Origin: Chloroflexota bacterium
GTDB lineage: Bacteria > Cyanobacteriota > Vampirovibrionia > Obscuribacterales > Obscuribacteraceae
Assembly (NCBI GenBank): GCA_005240105.1
Contig: SBAT01000070.1
Coordinates: 1-22,822, forward strand
Direction of reading: 5' to 3'
Length of the DNA stretch: 22,822 nt
Shown: in pieces, positions 1-6,395 of the stretch
Layout: each line of letters starts with the position of its first letter
How positions within the stretch are numbered: the first letter of the stretch is position 1
Notes under the pieces: model-generated
Told to the model about the DNA's origin: nothing
Databases searched by the model: none
The model's input: the letters and a program-made list of their open reading frames with translations, nothing else
Made by a program: the position numbers and the translations under genes

Positions 1-95
1 GTCTCCAACTCATCCAGTAAAACCTTTAAACTAGTTTCTTCATTATAAGCAGGAACTACAATAGATATTTTTCTAATTGGCTGGAAAGTATTCAT
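1..95 (-). CDS. Family 2 glycosyltransferase, N-terminal fragment
   Basis: The first 31 codons of a gene that runs off the left edge. It starts at an ATG (93-95 read on minus), and the peptide contains KISIVVPAYNEETSLKVLL. The pattern hydrophobic strand, VVPAYNEE, helix is the nucleotide-sugar binding start of GT-A fold family 2 glycosyltransferases, which transfer sugars to lipid carriers, polysaccharides or proteins at the inner face of the membrane. The acceptor cannot be told from this fragment. The gene lies 14 bases beyond the end of the minus-strand antitoxin candidate, so it may be read through from that promoter. No convincing Shine-Dalgarno site is visible. Confidence 0.75.
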   Translation of the reverse strand, partial: MNTFQPIRKISIVVPAYNEETSLKVLLDELE

Positions 96-109
96 AATGG
101 TTTATATAC

Positions 110-388
110 TTATGCCCGCAAGCGCTTGGATAGCAATTTATCAATCTTCTGCTCTATTACATCTAACTGCGTCTTATCATCGGCAGACCGATTAGTCTCT
201 TGCTCAACTTGTGTTTTGACCCATTGTCTTATCATTGGTCCAAGTGGTTTCTTTTGCTTTTTTGCAAGATCAAGTAGCGCTGACATCAACTCAGGTTCAG
301 CTCGAAATTCAATTTTGCCGCGATTCAGAATTCTCTGGCGTGCCTCTTGCTCTAATTTTTTTATCTTGTCCAAGTTCTCTTTTCTCAT
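110..388 (-). CDS. Ribbon-helix-helix antitoxin candidate, module A
   Basis: 92 residues, starting at the ATG preceded by AGGTGA with good spacing. The ORF is open further upstream, but that extension would lie inside the toxin remnant. Residues 25-30 (KIEFRA) suit a beta strand, 32-46 a first helix and 50-62 a second, the order of the ribbon-helix-helix DNA-binding fold used by CopG/BrnA-type antitoxins. A charged C-terminal tail (65-92) could bind a toxin. The core ARQRILNRGKIEFR closely matches ARERIITRGKVEFR of the plus-strand protein at 1154-1381, so the two are paralogues. Its ATG overlaps the stop of the upstream toxin remnant as ATGA. The fold is inferred from the pattern; the biochemical role is not shown. 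Confidence 0.6.
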   Translation of the reverse strand: MRKENLDKIKKLEQEARQRILNRGKIEFRAEPELMSALLDLAKKQKKPLGPMIRQWVKTQVEQETNRSADDKTQLDVIEQKIDKLLSKRLRA

Positions 389-636
389 AGTTTCACCTGG
401 TTGCGAGAATAAGTCGTAGCTTCTTGGGCGTGAAACGCCCAATCGTCTTGATCTTCAGGATACAACTCCAGACCTACTTCCCAAAGTTTTTCTCCGTCAT
501 TGGACCAACCTACATACATTACTTATTCATTTCCGCGCTCACTATCATGCAACTGATACCACAAACCATAGTCAATAACGTGGTCGGCAATCAAGTCAGT
601 GCATCCATGGTCAAAAAAACTCTTTCTATACTTCAT
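385..636 (-). pseudogene. BrnT-like toxin with an in-frame stop, module A
   Basis: On minus, an ATG at 636 opens a frame that runs to a TGA at 385-387 and is broken by one in-frame TAA at 523-525 (codon 38). No frameshift is needed. The first part begins MKYRKSFFDHG; the second contains VGWSNDGEKLWEVGLEL, then DDWAFHAQEA. This lines up along its whole length with the intact plus-strand protein at 904-1167 (FRLSAFKHG; VGFVGFNN; LLEILVEY; CFHINKA). The 83-codon span, the position before a ribbon-helix-helix gene and the overlapping stop/start all match the intact module. It is best read as a toxin gene killed by a nonsense change. A sequencing error, or reinitiation at the ATG at 517-519 just after the stop, are alternatives. 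Confidence 0.6.
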
Positions 637-645
637 CTTACCATC

Positions 646-665
646 TGTCCGACAATTGTCCGACA
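646..665. promoter_or_regulatory. Tandem TGTC-C-GACA palindromes, candidate operators
   Basis: Two identical 9-base palindromes with an odd centre (TGTC, C, GACA) lie at 646-654 and 657-665, offset by 11 bases, about one helical turn. They sit 10 bases upstream of the module A toxin start. A third exact copy is at 840-848, upstream of module B. The spacing suits cooperative binding of ribbon-helix-helix dimers, which typically repress their own operon. Binding itself is inferred. Confidence 0.5.
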
Positions 666-748
666 AGCTGAGGGGTGCTTGTCAAGAAAATTAATCCTTG
701 TAGTCAACACGATTTTTGCAACGCGCGCTCATACAAATCACTCAAGAA

Positions 749-794
749 TGTATCTTGACAGTGTACTACGTGCGTAGTACACTGTCAAGATACA
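749..794. promoter_or_regulatory. 46-base palindrome carrying divergent promoter-like signals
   Basis: Two perfectly complementary 22-base arms (749-770 and 773-794) flank a 2-base centre (TG). Read on plus there is TTGACA at 755-760 and TACACT at 778-783, 17 bases apart. By symmetry the same pair exists on minus, with TTGACA at 788-783 and TACACT at 765-760. The -35 hexamers are perfect and the -10 hexamers match 4 of 6. The expected transcription starts lie about 115 bases from each toxin start codon. The palindrome could also be an operator or a cruciform-forming site. Its symmetry is seen directly; promoter activity is inferred. Confidence 0.55.
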
Positions 795-839
795 AGAAGA
801 GCACTACTGGCTCCAAGTAGGCAAAGAAACTAATTTCTT

Positions 840-848
840 TGTCCGACA
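840..848. promoter_or_regulatory. Third TGTC-C-GACA palindrome, candidate operator
   Basis: An exact copy of the two palindromes at 646-665. It lies 55 bases before the module B toxin ATG and downstream of the plus-strand promoter signal in the large palindrome, a position where a bound repressor would block transcription. Confidence 0.45.
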
Positions 849-903
849 GAGTCAGACTTTGACAGCCGACGTCAGACGCGTTACGATCGACAAGGATACA
901 ACC

Positions 904-1167
904 ATGACTCCCGATCTCGACTTCAGACTTAGCGCATTCAAACATGGTTACAAGAAAAGCGATGCGGTTACAGTCATATATGGACCACTCACAAAAATAT
1001 TTGAACGAGGACCTGGTGAACTTGGTTGGCAAGTCGGCTTCGTTGGCTTCAACAACACGGCAGAGCTACTGGAAATTTTAGTGGAATATTGCGATGACGA
1101 CCGCGAGATTTGTTTCCACATAAACAAAGCCAGTAAGAAAATAAGAGAAGAATATGAAAGAGCTTAA
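904..1167 (+). CDS. BrnT-like toxin candidate, module B
   Basis: 87 residues. The ATG at 904 is chosen because AAGGAT lies six bases before it; a TTG at 859 in the same frame lacks this. The N-terminal FKHGYKKSDAVTVIYGP and the C-terminal strand-rich block LLEILVEY..DDREICFHINKASKKIREEYE resemble BrnT-type RNase toxins, which have a KHG start and end in a strand followed by a basic 'AxKAxxxEREEYE'-like helix. Like brnT, the gene comes first and overlaps its antitoxin, here by 14 bases. BrnT-family proteins are RelE-fold ribonucleases held inactive by their partner. Similarity is by motif only, so membership in a sister family is possible. Confidence 0.55.
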   Translation: MTPDLDFRLSAFKHGYKKSDAVTVIYGPLTKIFERGPGELGWQVGFVGFNNTAELLEILVEYCDDDREICFHINKASKKIREEYERA

Positions 1168-1381
1168 CAGGAAGAAAATAACCAGACCCACAGATCTAGC
1201 TGCACGAATAGCTCAGACGAGGAGCGCGGCTCGAGAAAGAATCATCACACGAGGAAAAGTAGAGTTTCGCTTAGACGAAGCAATGATGCGAGAACTCTTG
1301 GAGAAGGCAGACAAACTCCGAGTGCCATACGGAGTCTATGCCCGTATGCTAATGATCAAAGCATTGCGTGCAGAAGCCTAA
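1154..1381 (+). CDS. Ribbon-helix-helix antitoxin candidate, module B
   Basis: 75 residues, starting at an ATG inside the last codons of the toxin gene, which implies translational coupling. Residues 35-40 (KVEFRL) suit the DNA-contacting strand, with helices at about 41-54 and 59-72, so the fold pattern is ribbon-helix-helix. Paralogous to the minus-strand protein at 110-388, sharing the RGK(V/I)EFR core. Unlike that paralogue it has a longer N-terminal basic arm and no C-terminal tail. The likely role is to neutralise the upstream toxin and repress the shared control region through the TGTC-C-GACA sites. Confidence 0.6.
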   Translation: MKELNRKKITRPTDLAARIAQTRSAARERIITRGKVEFRLDEAMMRELLEKADKLRVPYGVYARMLMIKALRAEA

Positions 1382-1429
1382 TTTTCACCCTGGGTGCTGG
1401 GCCGGTATTTACCGCTTTACTTTTGAAAA

Positions 1430-1506
1430 TGGTCGGGGCGAGAGGATTTGAACCTCCGGCCTTCCGCACCCGAAACGGACGCGCTACCAAGCTGCGCTAC
1501 GCCCCG
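1430..1506 (-). tRNA. tRNA-Pro (anticodon CGG)
   Basis: Read on minus, a 77-base cloverleaf: acceptor CGGGGCG pairs with CGCCCCG, the D-arm is GCGC...GCGC with GG in the loop, the anticodon stem UCCGU/GCGGA surrounds the loop UUCGGGU with anticodon CGG at its centre, and the T-arm contains GGTTCAAATCC. The CCA end is encoded at 1430-1432. It reads CCG codons as proline. The 3' end faces the toxin-antitoxin region, a common arrangement for integrated DNA, but no second copy of the tRNA end is visible within the window. Confidence 0.95.
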
Positions 1507-1680
1507 ATGCCACTTATATTAACATGGGTCACCGCCCCTCATCTTCAAGCAACCTAATAAACCGCGCTCTTAAAACAAGTTTCCAAGCGCACAAAGCCTC
1601 GCAGGCAACAACCCAACCAAGCCGTCAATTTCTTCACCAGAAGCGGTACTATCAAAGAAATAAAATATTGAAAGGGCTCC

Positions 1681-1818
1681 ATGTCAGACGATGAATTAGG
1701 CAAAGACGTACACGCTGATAAACCAAAATCAGGCAAAGAGAAGCAAGTAATAGTCTTTCTTGTCCTGCTTTTGGTAGTGGTGCTTCTGTTACCCTTGTTG
1801 ATTCAAGGTAAGCACTAA
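1681..1818 (+). CDS. Small single-pass membrane protein (45 aa)
   Basis: An ATG at 1681 is preceded by AAAGG with usable spacing, and the frame runs 45 codons to TAA at 1816-1818. The first 21 residues are polar and charged (MSDDELGKDVHADKPKSGKE), followed by one strongly hydrophobic helix of about 20 residues (VIVFLVLLLVVVLLL...) and a short tail IQGKH. The positive residues before the helix suggest a cytoplasmic N-terminus. It ends 5 bases before the end of the convergent kinase gene. Function unknown. Confidence 0.5.
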   Translation: MSDDELGKDVHADKPKSGKEKQVIVFLVLLLVVVLLLPLLIQGKH

Positions 1819-1823
1819 GGTAA

Positions 1824-3047
1824 TTAAGGTCGAGAAGAAAGTCCATCCGGATCCGTCAAGTGCGCTTCATCATCAATTTGCAGTGCCGGCACCTGTCGTT
1901 TGGACTCCGGTTGCTCCAGCTTTAACAAACTATTTTGAGCAGCGGTGAGTTCTGCTTTCTTCGTTGCGGAAGAAACACCAATTGTGCTTGCCTCAATTGG
2001 TTGAGCATTTCTTGTTTGCCGGAATACATCAACCTCAGCTTCTTTTTTATCCTTGCCGTTCATCATCGACTGGATCAATTGTTGATAGGCAAAAAAGGCA
2101 ACCGTTGTCACCAGCAAAATTGCCACTACAGCAATCAACTCCACCATGCGACTCGGTGGTTTAACTTCAGGAAATTGCTTTGTAGTTGGCTTTTGCAGTC
2201 GCAGCAAATCATCTTTCAACTCCACTGCCGTCTGATAGCGGTCCATTGCATTTTGCTGGGTGGCCTTTTGCACGATAGCACTAAGTTCTACAGAAATATC
2301 CGGGTTTACGCTATTAGGAATTGAAACATTTAGTGGTGTCGGATCGCTGTTGGTCAACAAAAAGTGCATGGTGGCACCAAGCGAATACGTATCGGAATAG
2401 ATATGCGCATCACCCCAATACTGCTCCGGTGGCGAATAGCCGGCCGACACTACGTGCGTACCTTCGCCCGATGGATCAAACGGGCGAGCAATACCGAAGT
2501 CCACAAGCTTGATGCGTCCTTTCACATCCAGCATGATATTGCTTGGTTTCAGATCACGATAAATTACAGCCGGCTCGTGTCCATGCAAATAATCAAGCAC
2601 GTCGCAAATTTGCGAGGACCATTCAATTACTTGCTCTTCTGAAAATGGCTGTCCGCGCAATTTCAAAAGGGAGCTAAGATCTTTACCTTCGACGTATTCC
2701 ATGACAAGGAAGTAGCCGCCATCTTCTTCAAAGTAGTCTTGCACATCAACAATATTGGGATGCTGCAATTGACTCAAAACATGCGCTTCTCTCTCGAACA
2801 TAGACAGCGCCTTTAGCCTATCCTCTTCCCGGAAAAACTCGTCACGAAGCTTCTTAACCACGCAGGGTCGTTGCGCCAAACGCAAGTCACGGGCAATATA
2901 GACCGTGCCCATACCGCCCTGACCCAACGGACTGACAATTTGATATCTGCCCTGCAGAGTTGTTTGCGCCACGGCAATCGTGTCCATTGAACCTGGACAG
3001 GGCCCGTCATGGGGCGCCGACATTCCGCAGTTAGGACAAATGGCCAA
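1824..3047 (-). CDS. Membrane-anchored Ser/Thr protein kinase with N-terminal cysteine motif
   Basis: 407 residues if translation starts at the TTG at 3047, which has GGAG six bases upstream; a TTG at 3059 adds four residues. Layout: a short Cys-rich head (CPNCG...CPG, residues 4-18) resembling part of a zinc ribbon; a Hanks-type kinase domain with glycine loop GQGGMG (42-47), ATP-anchoring Lys around 65, catalytic YRDLKPSN (163-170) and DFG (183-185), so all catalytic residues are present; one transmembrane helix near 302-322; and an extracytoplasmic tail of about 80 residues without PASTA repeats. It phosphorylates Ser/Thr on cytoplasmic targets in response to an unknown signal. HRD is YRD, a known variant. 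It stands alone on minus, convergent with the small membrane protein. Confidence 0.9.
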   Translation of the reverse strand: MAICPNCGMSAPHDGPCPGSMDTIAVAQTTLQGRYQIVSPLGQGGMGTVYIARDLRLAQRPCVVKKLRDEFFREEDRLKALSMFEREAHVLSQLQHPNIVDVQDYFEEDGGYFLVMEYVEGKDLSSLLKLRGQPFSEEQVIEWSSQICDVLDYLHGHEPAVIYRDLKPSNIMLDVKGRIKLVDFGIARPFDPSGEGTHVVSAGYSPPEQYWGDAHIYSDTYSLGATMHFLLTNSDPTPLNVSIPNSVNPDISVELSAIVQKATQQNAMDRYQTAVELKDDLLRLQKPTTKQFPEVKPPSRMVELIAVVAILLVTTVAFFAYQQLIQSMMNGKDKKEAEVDVFRQTRNAQPIEASTIGVSSATKKAELTAAQNSLLKLEQPESKRQVPALQIDDEAHLTDPDGLSSRP

Positions 3048-3154
3048 GGAGCACTCCAATTACAAAACGTAAAGAGAACGACCGTCTGGAACCCAGTATA
3101 AAGTGACCTTTCAAAGAAGTCCACAGCGGTTTTCGATGGGAGAATTCAGCCGAA

Positions 3155-3244
3155 TGAGAGCTGCGGTGAGCAGGTCGCTATGAGGCGGGATGAGGCGGAT
3201 GGCAAGCGAAGGTTTCGCAAAGCGACACCGGAGCGATATATAAT
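3155..3244 (+). repeat. Promoter-bearing repeat, copy 1, upstream of rpiB
   Basis: The copy contains GGATGGCAAGCGAAGG, then an imperfect hairpin (GGTTTCGC/GCGACACC around AAA), then CCGGAGC at 3228-3234 and TATAAT at 3239-3244. The same order, with nearly the same words, occurs at 4880-5014 and on minus at 17771-17881. The -10-like hexamer lies 28 bases before the rpiB ATG and is the likely rpiB promoter; no good -35 is visible. The left boundary is approximate. Confidence 0.5.
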
Positions 3245-3271
3245 CTTATGTGCTAGACGCGGAGGTTCTAT

Positions 3272-3742
3272 ATGGCAATCAGAGTGGCAATCGGCACAGA
3301 CCACGGCGGTTTTGCGTTAAAGAAACCGCTAGCTGACTATGTTAAGGAATTGGGCTTTGATGTCCTCGACCTAGGCACTAACAGCGAAGAAGCGTGTGAC
3401 TACCCAGATTTTGCCGAAGCAGTAGGCAAAGCCATAATCAACGGTGACGCCGAATTAGGGATTGTGCTCTGTGGCTCAGGTGTCGGAGCATCGGTAGCAG
3501 CAAATAAGATTGCCGGCATTAGAGCCGGAGTCTGCCACGACACATTTTCAGCTCATCAATGCCGTGAAGATGACGACGTAAATGTCCTCTGCATGGGCGC
3601 TCGAGTAATTGGACCGAGCCTGGCCAAGGAAATCACCAAAACATTTTTAGACGCGAAATTTTCTGGGGCTGAAAGACACAGACGCAGACTGGAAAAAGTT
3701 GCAAAAATCGAACGCGAGAATTTATTGCAGAAGACTACTTAA
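3272..3742 (+). CDS. rpiB: Ribose 5-phosphate isomerase B
   Basis: 156 residues, the usual RpiB length. It interconverts ribose 5-phosphate and ribulose 5-phosphate in the cytoplasmic pentose phosphate pathway. Visible motifs are GTDHGGFALK at the N-terminus, CDYPDFA, and the active-site loop VLCGSGVGAS with the catalytic Cys. The later segment SAHQCREDDDVNVLCMG takes the place of the R-x-H-N-x-A-N segment of E. coli RpiB, as in the actinobacterial-type branch of the family. A strong GGAGG lies six bases before the ATG, and a TATAAT-containing repeat sits just upstream. The stop codon shares TTAA with that of the convergent mqnA. Confidence 0.93.
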   Translation: MAIRVAIGTDHGGFALKKPLADYVKELGFDVLDLGTNSEEACDYPDFAEAVGKAIINGDAELGIVLCGSGVGASVAANKIAGIRAGVCHDTFSAHQCREDDDVNVLCMGARVIGPSLAKEITKTFLDAKFSGAERHRRRLEKVAKIERENLLQKTT

Positions 3743-4605
3743 ATCAGATAATACTTCTGGCATAAGTTTGCGTACTTAGCCAGACCCTGCATTTGTCTTT
3801 CACCAAAATCAAAACTTAGTTCTTCAAGGAAATAGCGTCTCAGCCTGGATTCGGCAAGTCCGCTCTTGTTTTTTGCTTCGGCAATGACGCTATCAAAAGC
3901 AGTCGTCAGTCCGATTCGTTTAGCCTCAACAAGAGCAGTGGAAATCTCCTGGAAGAGAGCAAAATTTGTCCTTACCCATTCCGCACGCGCAGCCCAGAGA
4001 CCAAATACAAATGGCAGACCATAACTCTTATGCCACCACTCCGCCAGATCGACTCGATAGTACAACTTCGACCATTCTTCATCGACAGTCAATGCTTGAT
4101 CGCCAATTACCAAAACAGCATCAGTCGCCACTGAATCCAAATTCGGTTCATCAACCACAACAAAGTTAGCATCGAGCGAAAGCTGATCAAGCATAAGCGC
4201 TTTCAACATGTTCACCGAACTTGCCGAAGTAGCTGTTACACAAATAGTCCCGCCACGAAGTTGTTCAATCGGCTGTTTGCTGAATAACAAAACACTGCCC
4301 ACAGGACCTTCAGCAGATATGGACATGCTTGGCACAAGAAACATATTGCCGCTTTTTAGATAGTGGTAAGAACTCATCGCGCCAAGGTCCAATTCACCGC
4401 TGGCATATTGACGGTTAAGACTGGTTGGCGCATCAATGACGATTTCCGCCGGCAGGTCTACTAGACGATTCAATACGGGCACAAGTATCGGCAGGCTGTT
4501 TATAAATGAAATATGTCCCAATCGGGCTTGGTGATTCAAGGCTTCCGGAGCATATCCAGATACCTGAGGAGCTTGTAAAAATGACTGAACGGTTACTGTG
4601 TCCAC
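3739..4605 (-). CDS. mqnA: Chorismate dehydratase of the futalosine pathway
   Basis: 288 residues. MqnA dehydrates chorismate to 3-enolpyruvyl-benzoate, the first step of futalosine-dependent menaquinone synthesis. It is a periplasmic-binding-protein-like fold acting in the cytoplasm. The diagnostic start LGHISFINSLPI is present at about residues 29-40, followed by PTSLNRQYASGELDLGAMSSYHY, GSVLLFS, TATSASSVNML and LVIGDQAL, all typical of the family. The start is a GTG with AAGGA about nine bases upstream. The 28 residues before LGHIS are longer than usual, so a later non-ATG start is possible. No other mqn gene lies in the window. It converges on rpiB, and the two stops overlap in a TTAA. 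Confidence 0.88.
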   Translation of the reverse strand: MDTVTVQSFLQAPQVSGYAPEALNHQARLGHISFINSLPILVPVLNRLVDLPAEIVIDAPTSLNRQYASGELDLGAMSSYHYLKSGNMFLVPSMSISAEGPVGSVLLFSKQPIEQLRGGTICVTATSASSVNMLKALMLDQLSLDANFVVVDEPNLDSVATDAVLVIGDQALTVDEEWSKLYYRVDLAEWWHKSYGLPFVFGLWAARAEWVRTNFALFQEISTALVEAKRIGLTTAFDSVIAEAKNKSGLAESRLRRYFLEELSFDFGERQMQGLAKYANLCQKYYLI

Positions 4606-5069
4606 GATGGGATTCCTTTGCTATCTTCGGTGCCAGCGGGTTGCCGGGACAGGAAAGGATACAAAGAAATCCCCGATTGAGGCTGAATAACTACTAAGAG
4701 AGCCGCTGCTTTTGAGTCTAAAAACAATCGCAACCGGGGTTTCAGCTATCTGAAACCCCAGTTTACAAAGAGAAAGAAGCGGGGGGAGACCGGAAAGCAA
4801 TTAGTACGTCTTCTATGGTCTCAACACCCCTGTATTGGATTTACCAAGCTTGAGCCATCTTGTCAAGAGCTCTCGATTCCGAGAAGCTGAGCAAGAGCGG
4901 CGATGAGCCGGTCGCCGCGAGGCGCATGCCGGTTGCCGGATGGCAAGCAAGGAGACAACCCAGTGGGTTGTCGGGGCCACCACCAGCCGTCGAAACCGGA
5001 GCAATATTTATAATTCTAAAAGAGCCGACGTTCTACAATTTAGGCCGTCGCAGACCGGGAGACTTAACC
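4606..5069. other. 464-base intergenic region with hairpins between mqnA and deoA
   Basis: No gene is seen. It holds a perfect 10-base-pair hairpin (GGGGTTTCAG, loop CTAT, CTGAAACCCC) at 4736-4759; a longer-range inverted pair, GAGACC at 4786-4791 with GGTCTC at 4818-4823, flanked by GGGG and CCCC; and the promoter-bearing repeat copy 2. This is the divergent control region for mqnA (left) and deoA (right). Neither hairpin is directly followed by a T-run on plus. Confidence 0.5.
4880..5014 (+). repeat. Promoter-bearing repeat, copy 2, upstream of deoA
   Basis: It contains AAGCTGAGCAAGAGCG, then GGATGGCAAGCAAGG, a perfect 8-base-pair hairpin (GACAACCC, AGT, GGGTTGTC), then CCGGAGC at 4996-5002 and TATAAT at 5009-5014. 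The order matches copies 1 and 3. The hexamer is 56 bases before the deoA ATG. The hairpin sequence differs between copies while the fold is kept. Boundaries are approximate. Confidence 0.5.
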
Positions 5070-6395
5070 ATGCGAATGGTTGATTTGATTGCCGCCAAAC
5101 GGAACGGCAAAGCCCACACAAAAGAAGAAATCAACTTCATCATTGACGGGGTGATGACTCCGCACGTCAACAGTCCTGTTAAGGACTACCAGCTTTCAGC
5201 CTGGTTAATGGCTGTTTGCTGGCAAGGAATGAACCTTGATGAGACAGCCTGGCTGACAGACGCCATGGCTCGTTCGGGTCAGGTGCTGGATCTTTCGGCA
5301 ATTGGCTCAATGATTGGCGACAAGCACTCCACAGGCGGCGTGGGAGACAAGACAACCTTAGTATTTGTGCCGCTTCTGGCAGCAGCAGGCTTGCCCATGG
5401 CCAAATTATCCGGTCGCGGACTCGGACACACAGGCGGCACAATAGACAAGCTGGAAGCAATCCCTGGCTTCAATTCGAACTTACCGGTTGGTAAATTCAT
5501 CCAGCAGGTAAAAGACATCGGGGCGGCAATTGCCGGTCAAACGCAAGAGCTGGCTCCAGCCGACGGAAAGCTCTATGCCATGCGTGACGTAACGGCAACC
5601 GTTCAATCCATCCCACTGATTGCCGCATCAGTCATGTCCAAAAAGATTGCTGCCGGCGCCAACTTAATTATTCTGGATGTGAAATGCGGGCGCGGTGCTT
5701 TCATGGAGACACAAGAATCCGCCCTGCAATTAGCCGAGATTATGGCTGAAGTCGGCAAACGACTAAACAGACCGGTGACTGCCTGCGTAACAGACATGGA
5801 GCAGCCACTTGGTCGCGCTGTTGGTCACACCCTGGAAGTAATTGAAGCAATTGAGATGCTCAAGGGCAACGGACCACCTGGGTTGAAAGACCTTACTTTC
5901 TCATTGGGTGCATTAGCCCTTGCTCGGGCAGGCATTTGCCAGGGCGTCTTTGAAGGCATGAAGATACTTGATGATCTAATAAGCAGTGGCAAGGCGCTCG
6001 ACAAGATGCGTGAAATCATCATTGCTCAAGGTGGCGATCCAAACGTTATTGAAGACTATTCATTGATGCCGACAGCAAAATTGAAACTCGATGTCGTTGT
6101 TCCCGGCTCTGGTCAAAAATGGATTGAACATTTAGATGGCCGCATGATTGCAGAAGCCTGCAAGGTCATGGGTGCAGGACGATCCAAGAAAGACGACACC
6201 ATCAACCTGGCTGTCGGGGTTGTCCTCAAAGGAAAAATCGGCACAATGCTTGAGGGTGGACAACCAATAGCCACGATTCATGCAGACGACGAAGTAACAG
6301 GCAAGAAAGCTTGCGATATCGTCTCTAAAGCATTCAAGTACAGCGATCTGCCGGTTGCTGTGCCGGCTGTAATTAAAGCCAGGGTAGGATCATGA
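5070..6395 (+). CDS. deoA: Thymidine/pyrimidine-nucleoside phosphorylase
   Basis: 441 residues from the ATG preceded by GGGAG; the frame is open further upstream, but the family starts at MRMVDLIAAKR. It cleaves thymidine or uridine with phosphate to give the base and (deoxy)ribose 1-phosphate, in the cytoplasm. Visible are the phosphate-site segment DKHSTGGVGDKT (84-95), the family signature SGRGLGHTGGTIDKLEAIPG (114-133), and the base-binding stretch around YAMRDVTATVQSIPLI with SVMSKK. Length and motifs suit either DeoA or Pdp; substrate preference cannot be decided by eye. Its stop overlaps the lipM start as ATGA, so the two are translationally coupled. Together with rpiB it serves pentose salvage. 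Confidence 0.93.
   Translation: MRMVDLIAAKRNGKAHTKEEINFIIDGVMTPHVNSPVKDYQLSAWLMAVCWQGMNLDETAWLTDAMARSGQVLDLSAIGSMIGDKHSTGGVGDKTTLVFVPLLAAAGLPMAKLSGRGLGHTGGTIDKLEAIPGFNSNLPVGKFIQQVKDIGAAIAGQTQELAPADGKLYAMRDVTATVQSIPLIAASVMSKKIAAGANLIILDVKCGRGAFMETQESALQLAEIMAEVGKRLNRPVTACVTDMEQPLGRAVGHTLEVIEAIEMLKGNGPPGLKDLTFSLGALALARAGICQGVFEGMKILDDLISSGKALDKMREIIIAQGGDPNVIEDYSLMPTAKLKLDVVVPGSGQKWIEHLDGRMIAEACKVMGAGRSKKDDTINLAVGVVLKGKIGTMLEGGQPIATIHADDEVTGKKACDIVSKAFKYSDLPVAVPAVIKARVGS

Noticed and set aside
424..442. Hairpin TTGGGCGT/ACGCCCAA as an operator or terminator
   Set aside because: It lies within the toxin remnant coding frame (codons for WAFHAQ), has no T-run, and is explained by coding sequence.
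424..777. Plus-strand frame of 117 codons across the divergent control region
   Set aside because: No ribosome site or family similarity. It runs antisense to the toxin remnant, whose homology to 904-1167 is clear, and through the palindromes.
859..903. Upstream TTG start for the module B toxin
   Set aside because: The ATG at 904 has AAGGAT at ideal distance and matches the length of the paralogue.
1430..1454. tRNA-Pro 3' end as an integration site for the toxin-antitoxin region
   Set aside because: No duplicate of the tRNA 3' end and no integrase were found in the window, so it is only a position worth remembering.
4860..5069. N-terminal extension of the nucleoside phosphorylase
   Set aside because: It covers the promoter-bearing repeat; the family start and a GGGAG site fit the ATG at 5070.
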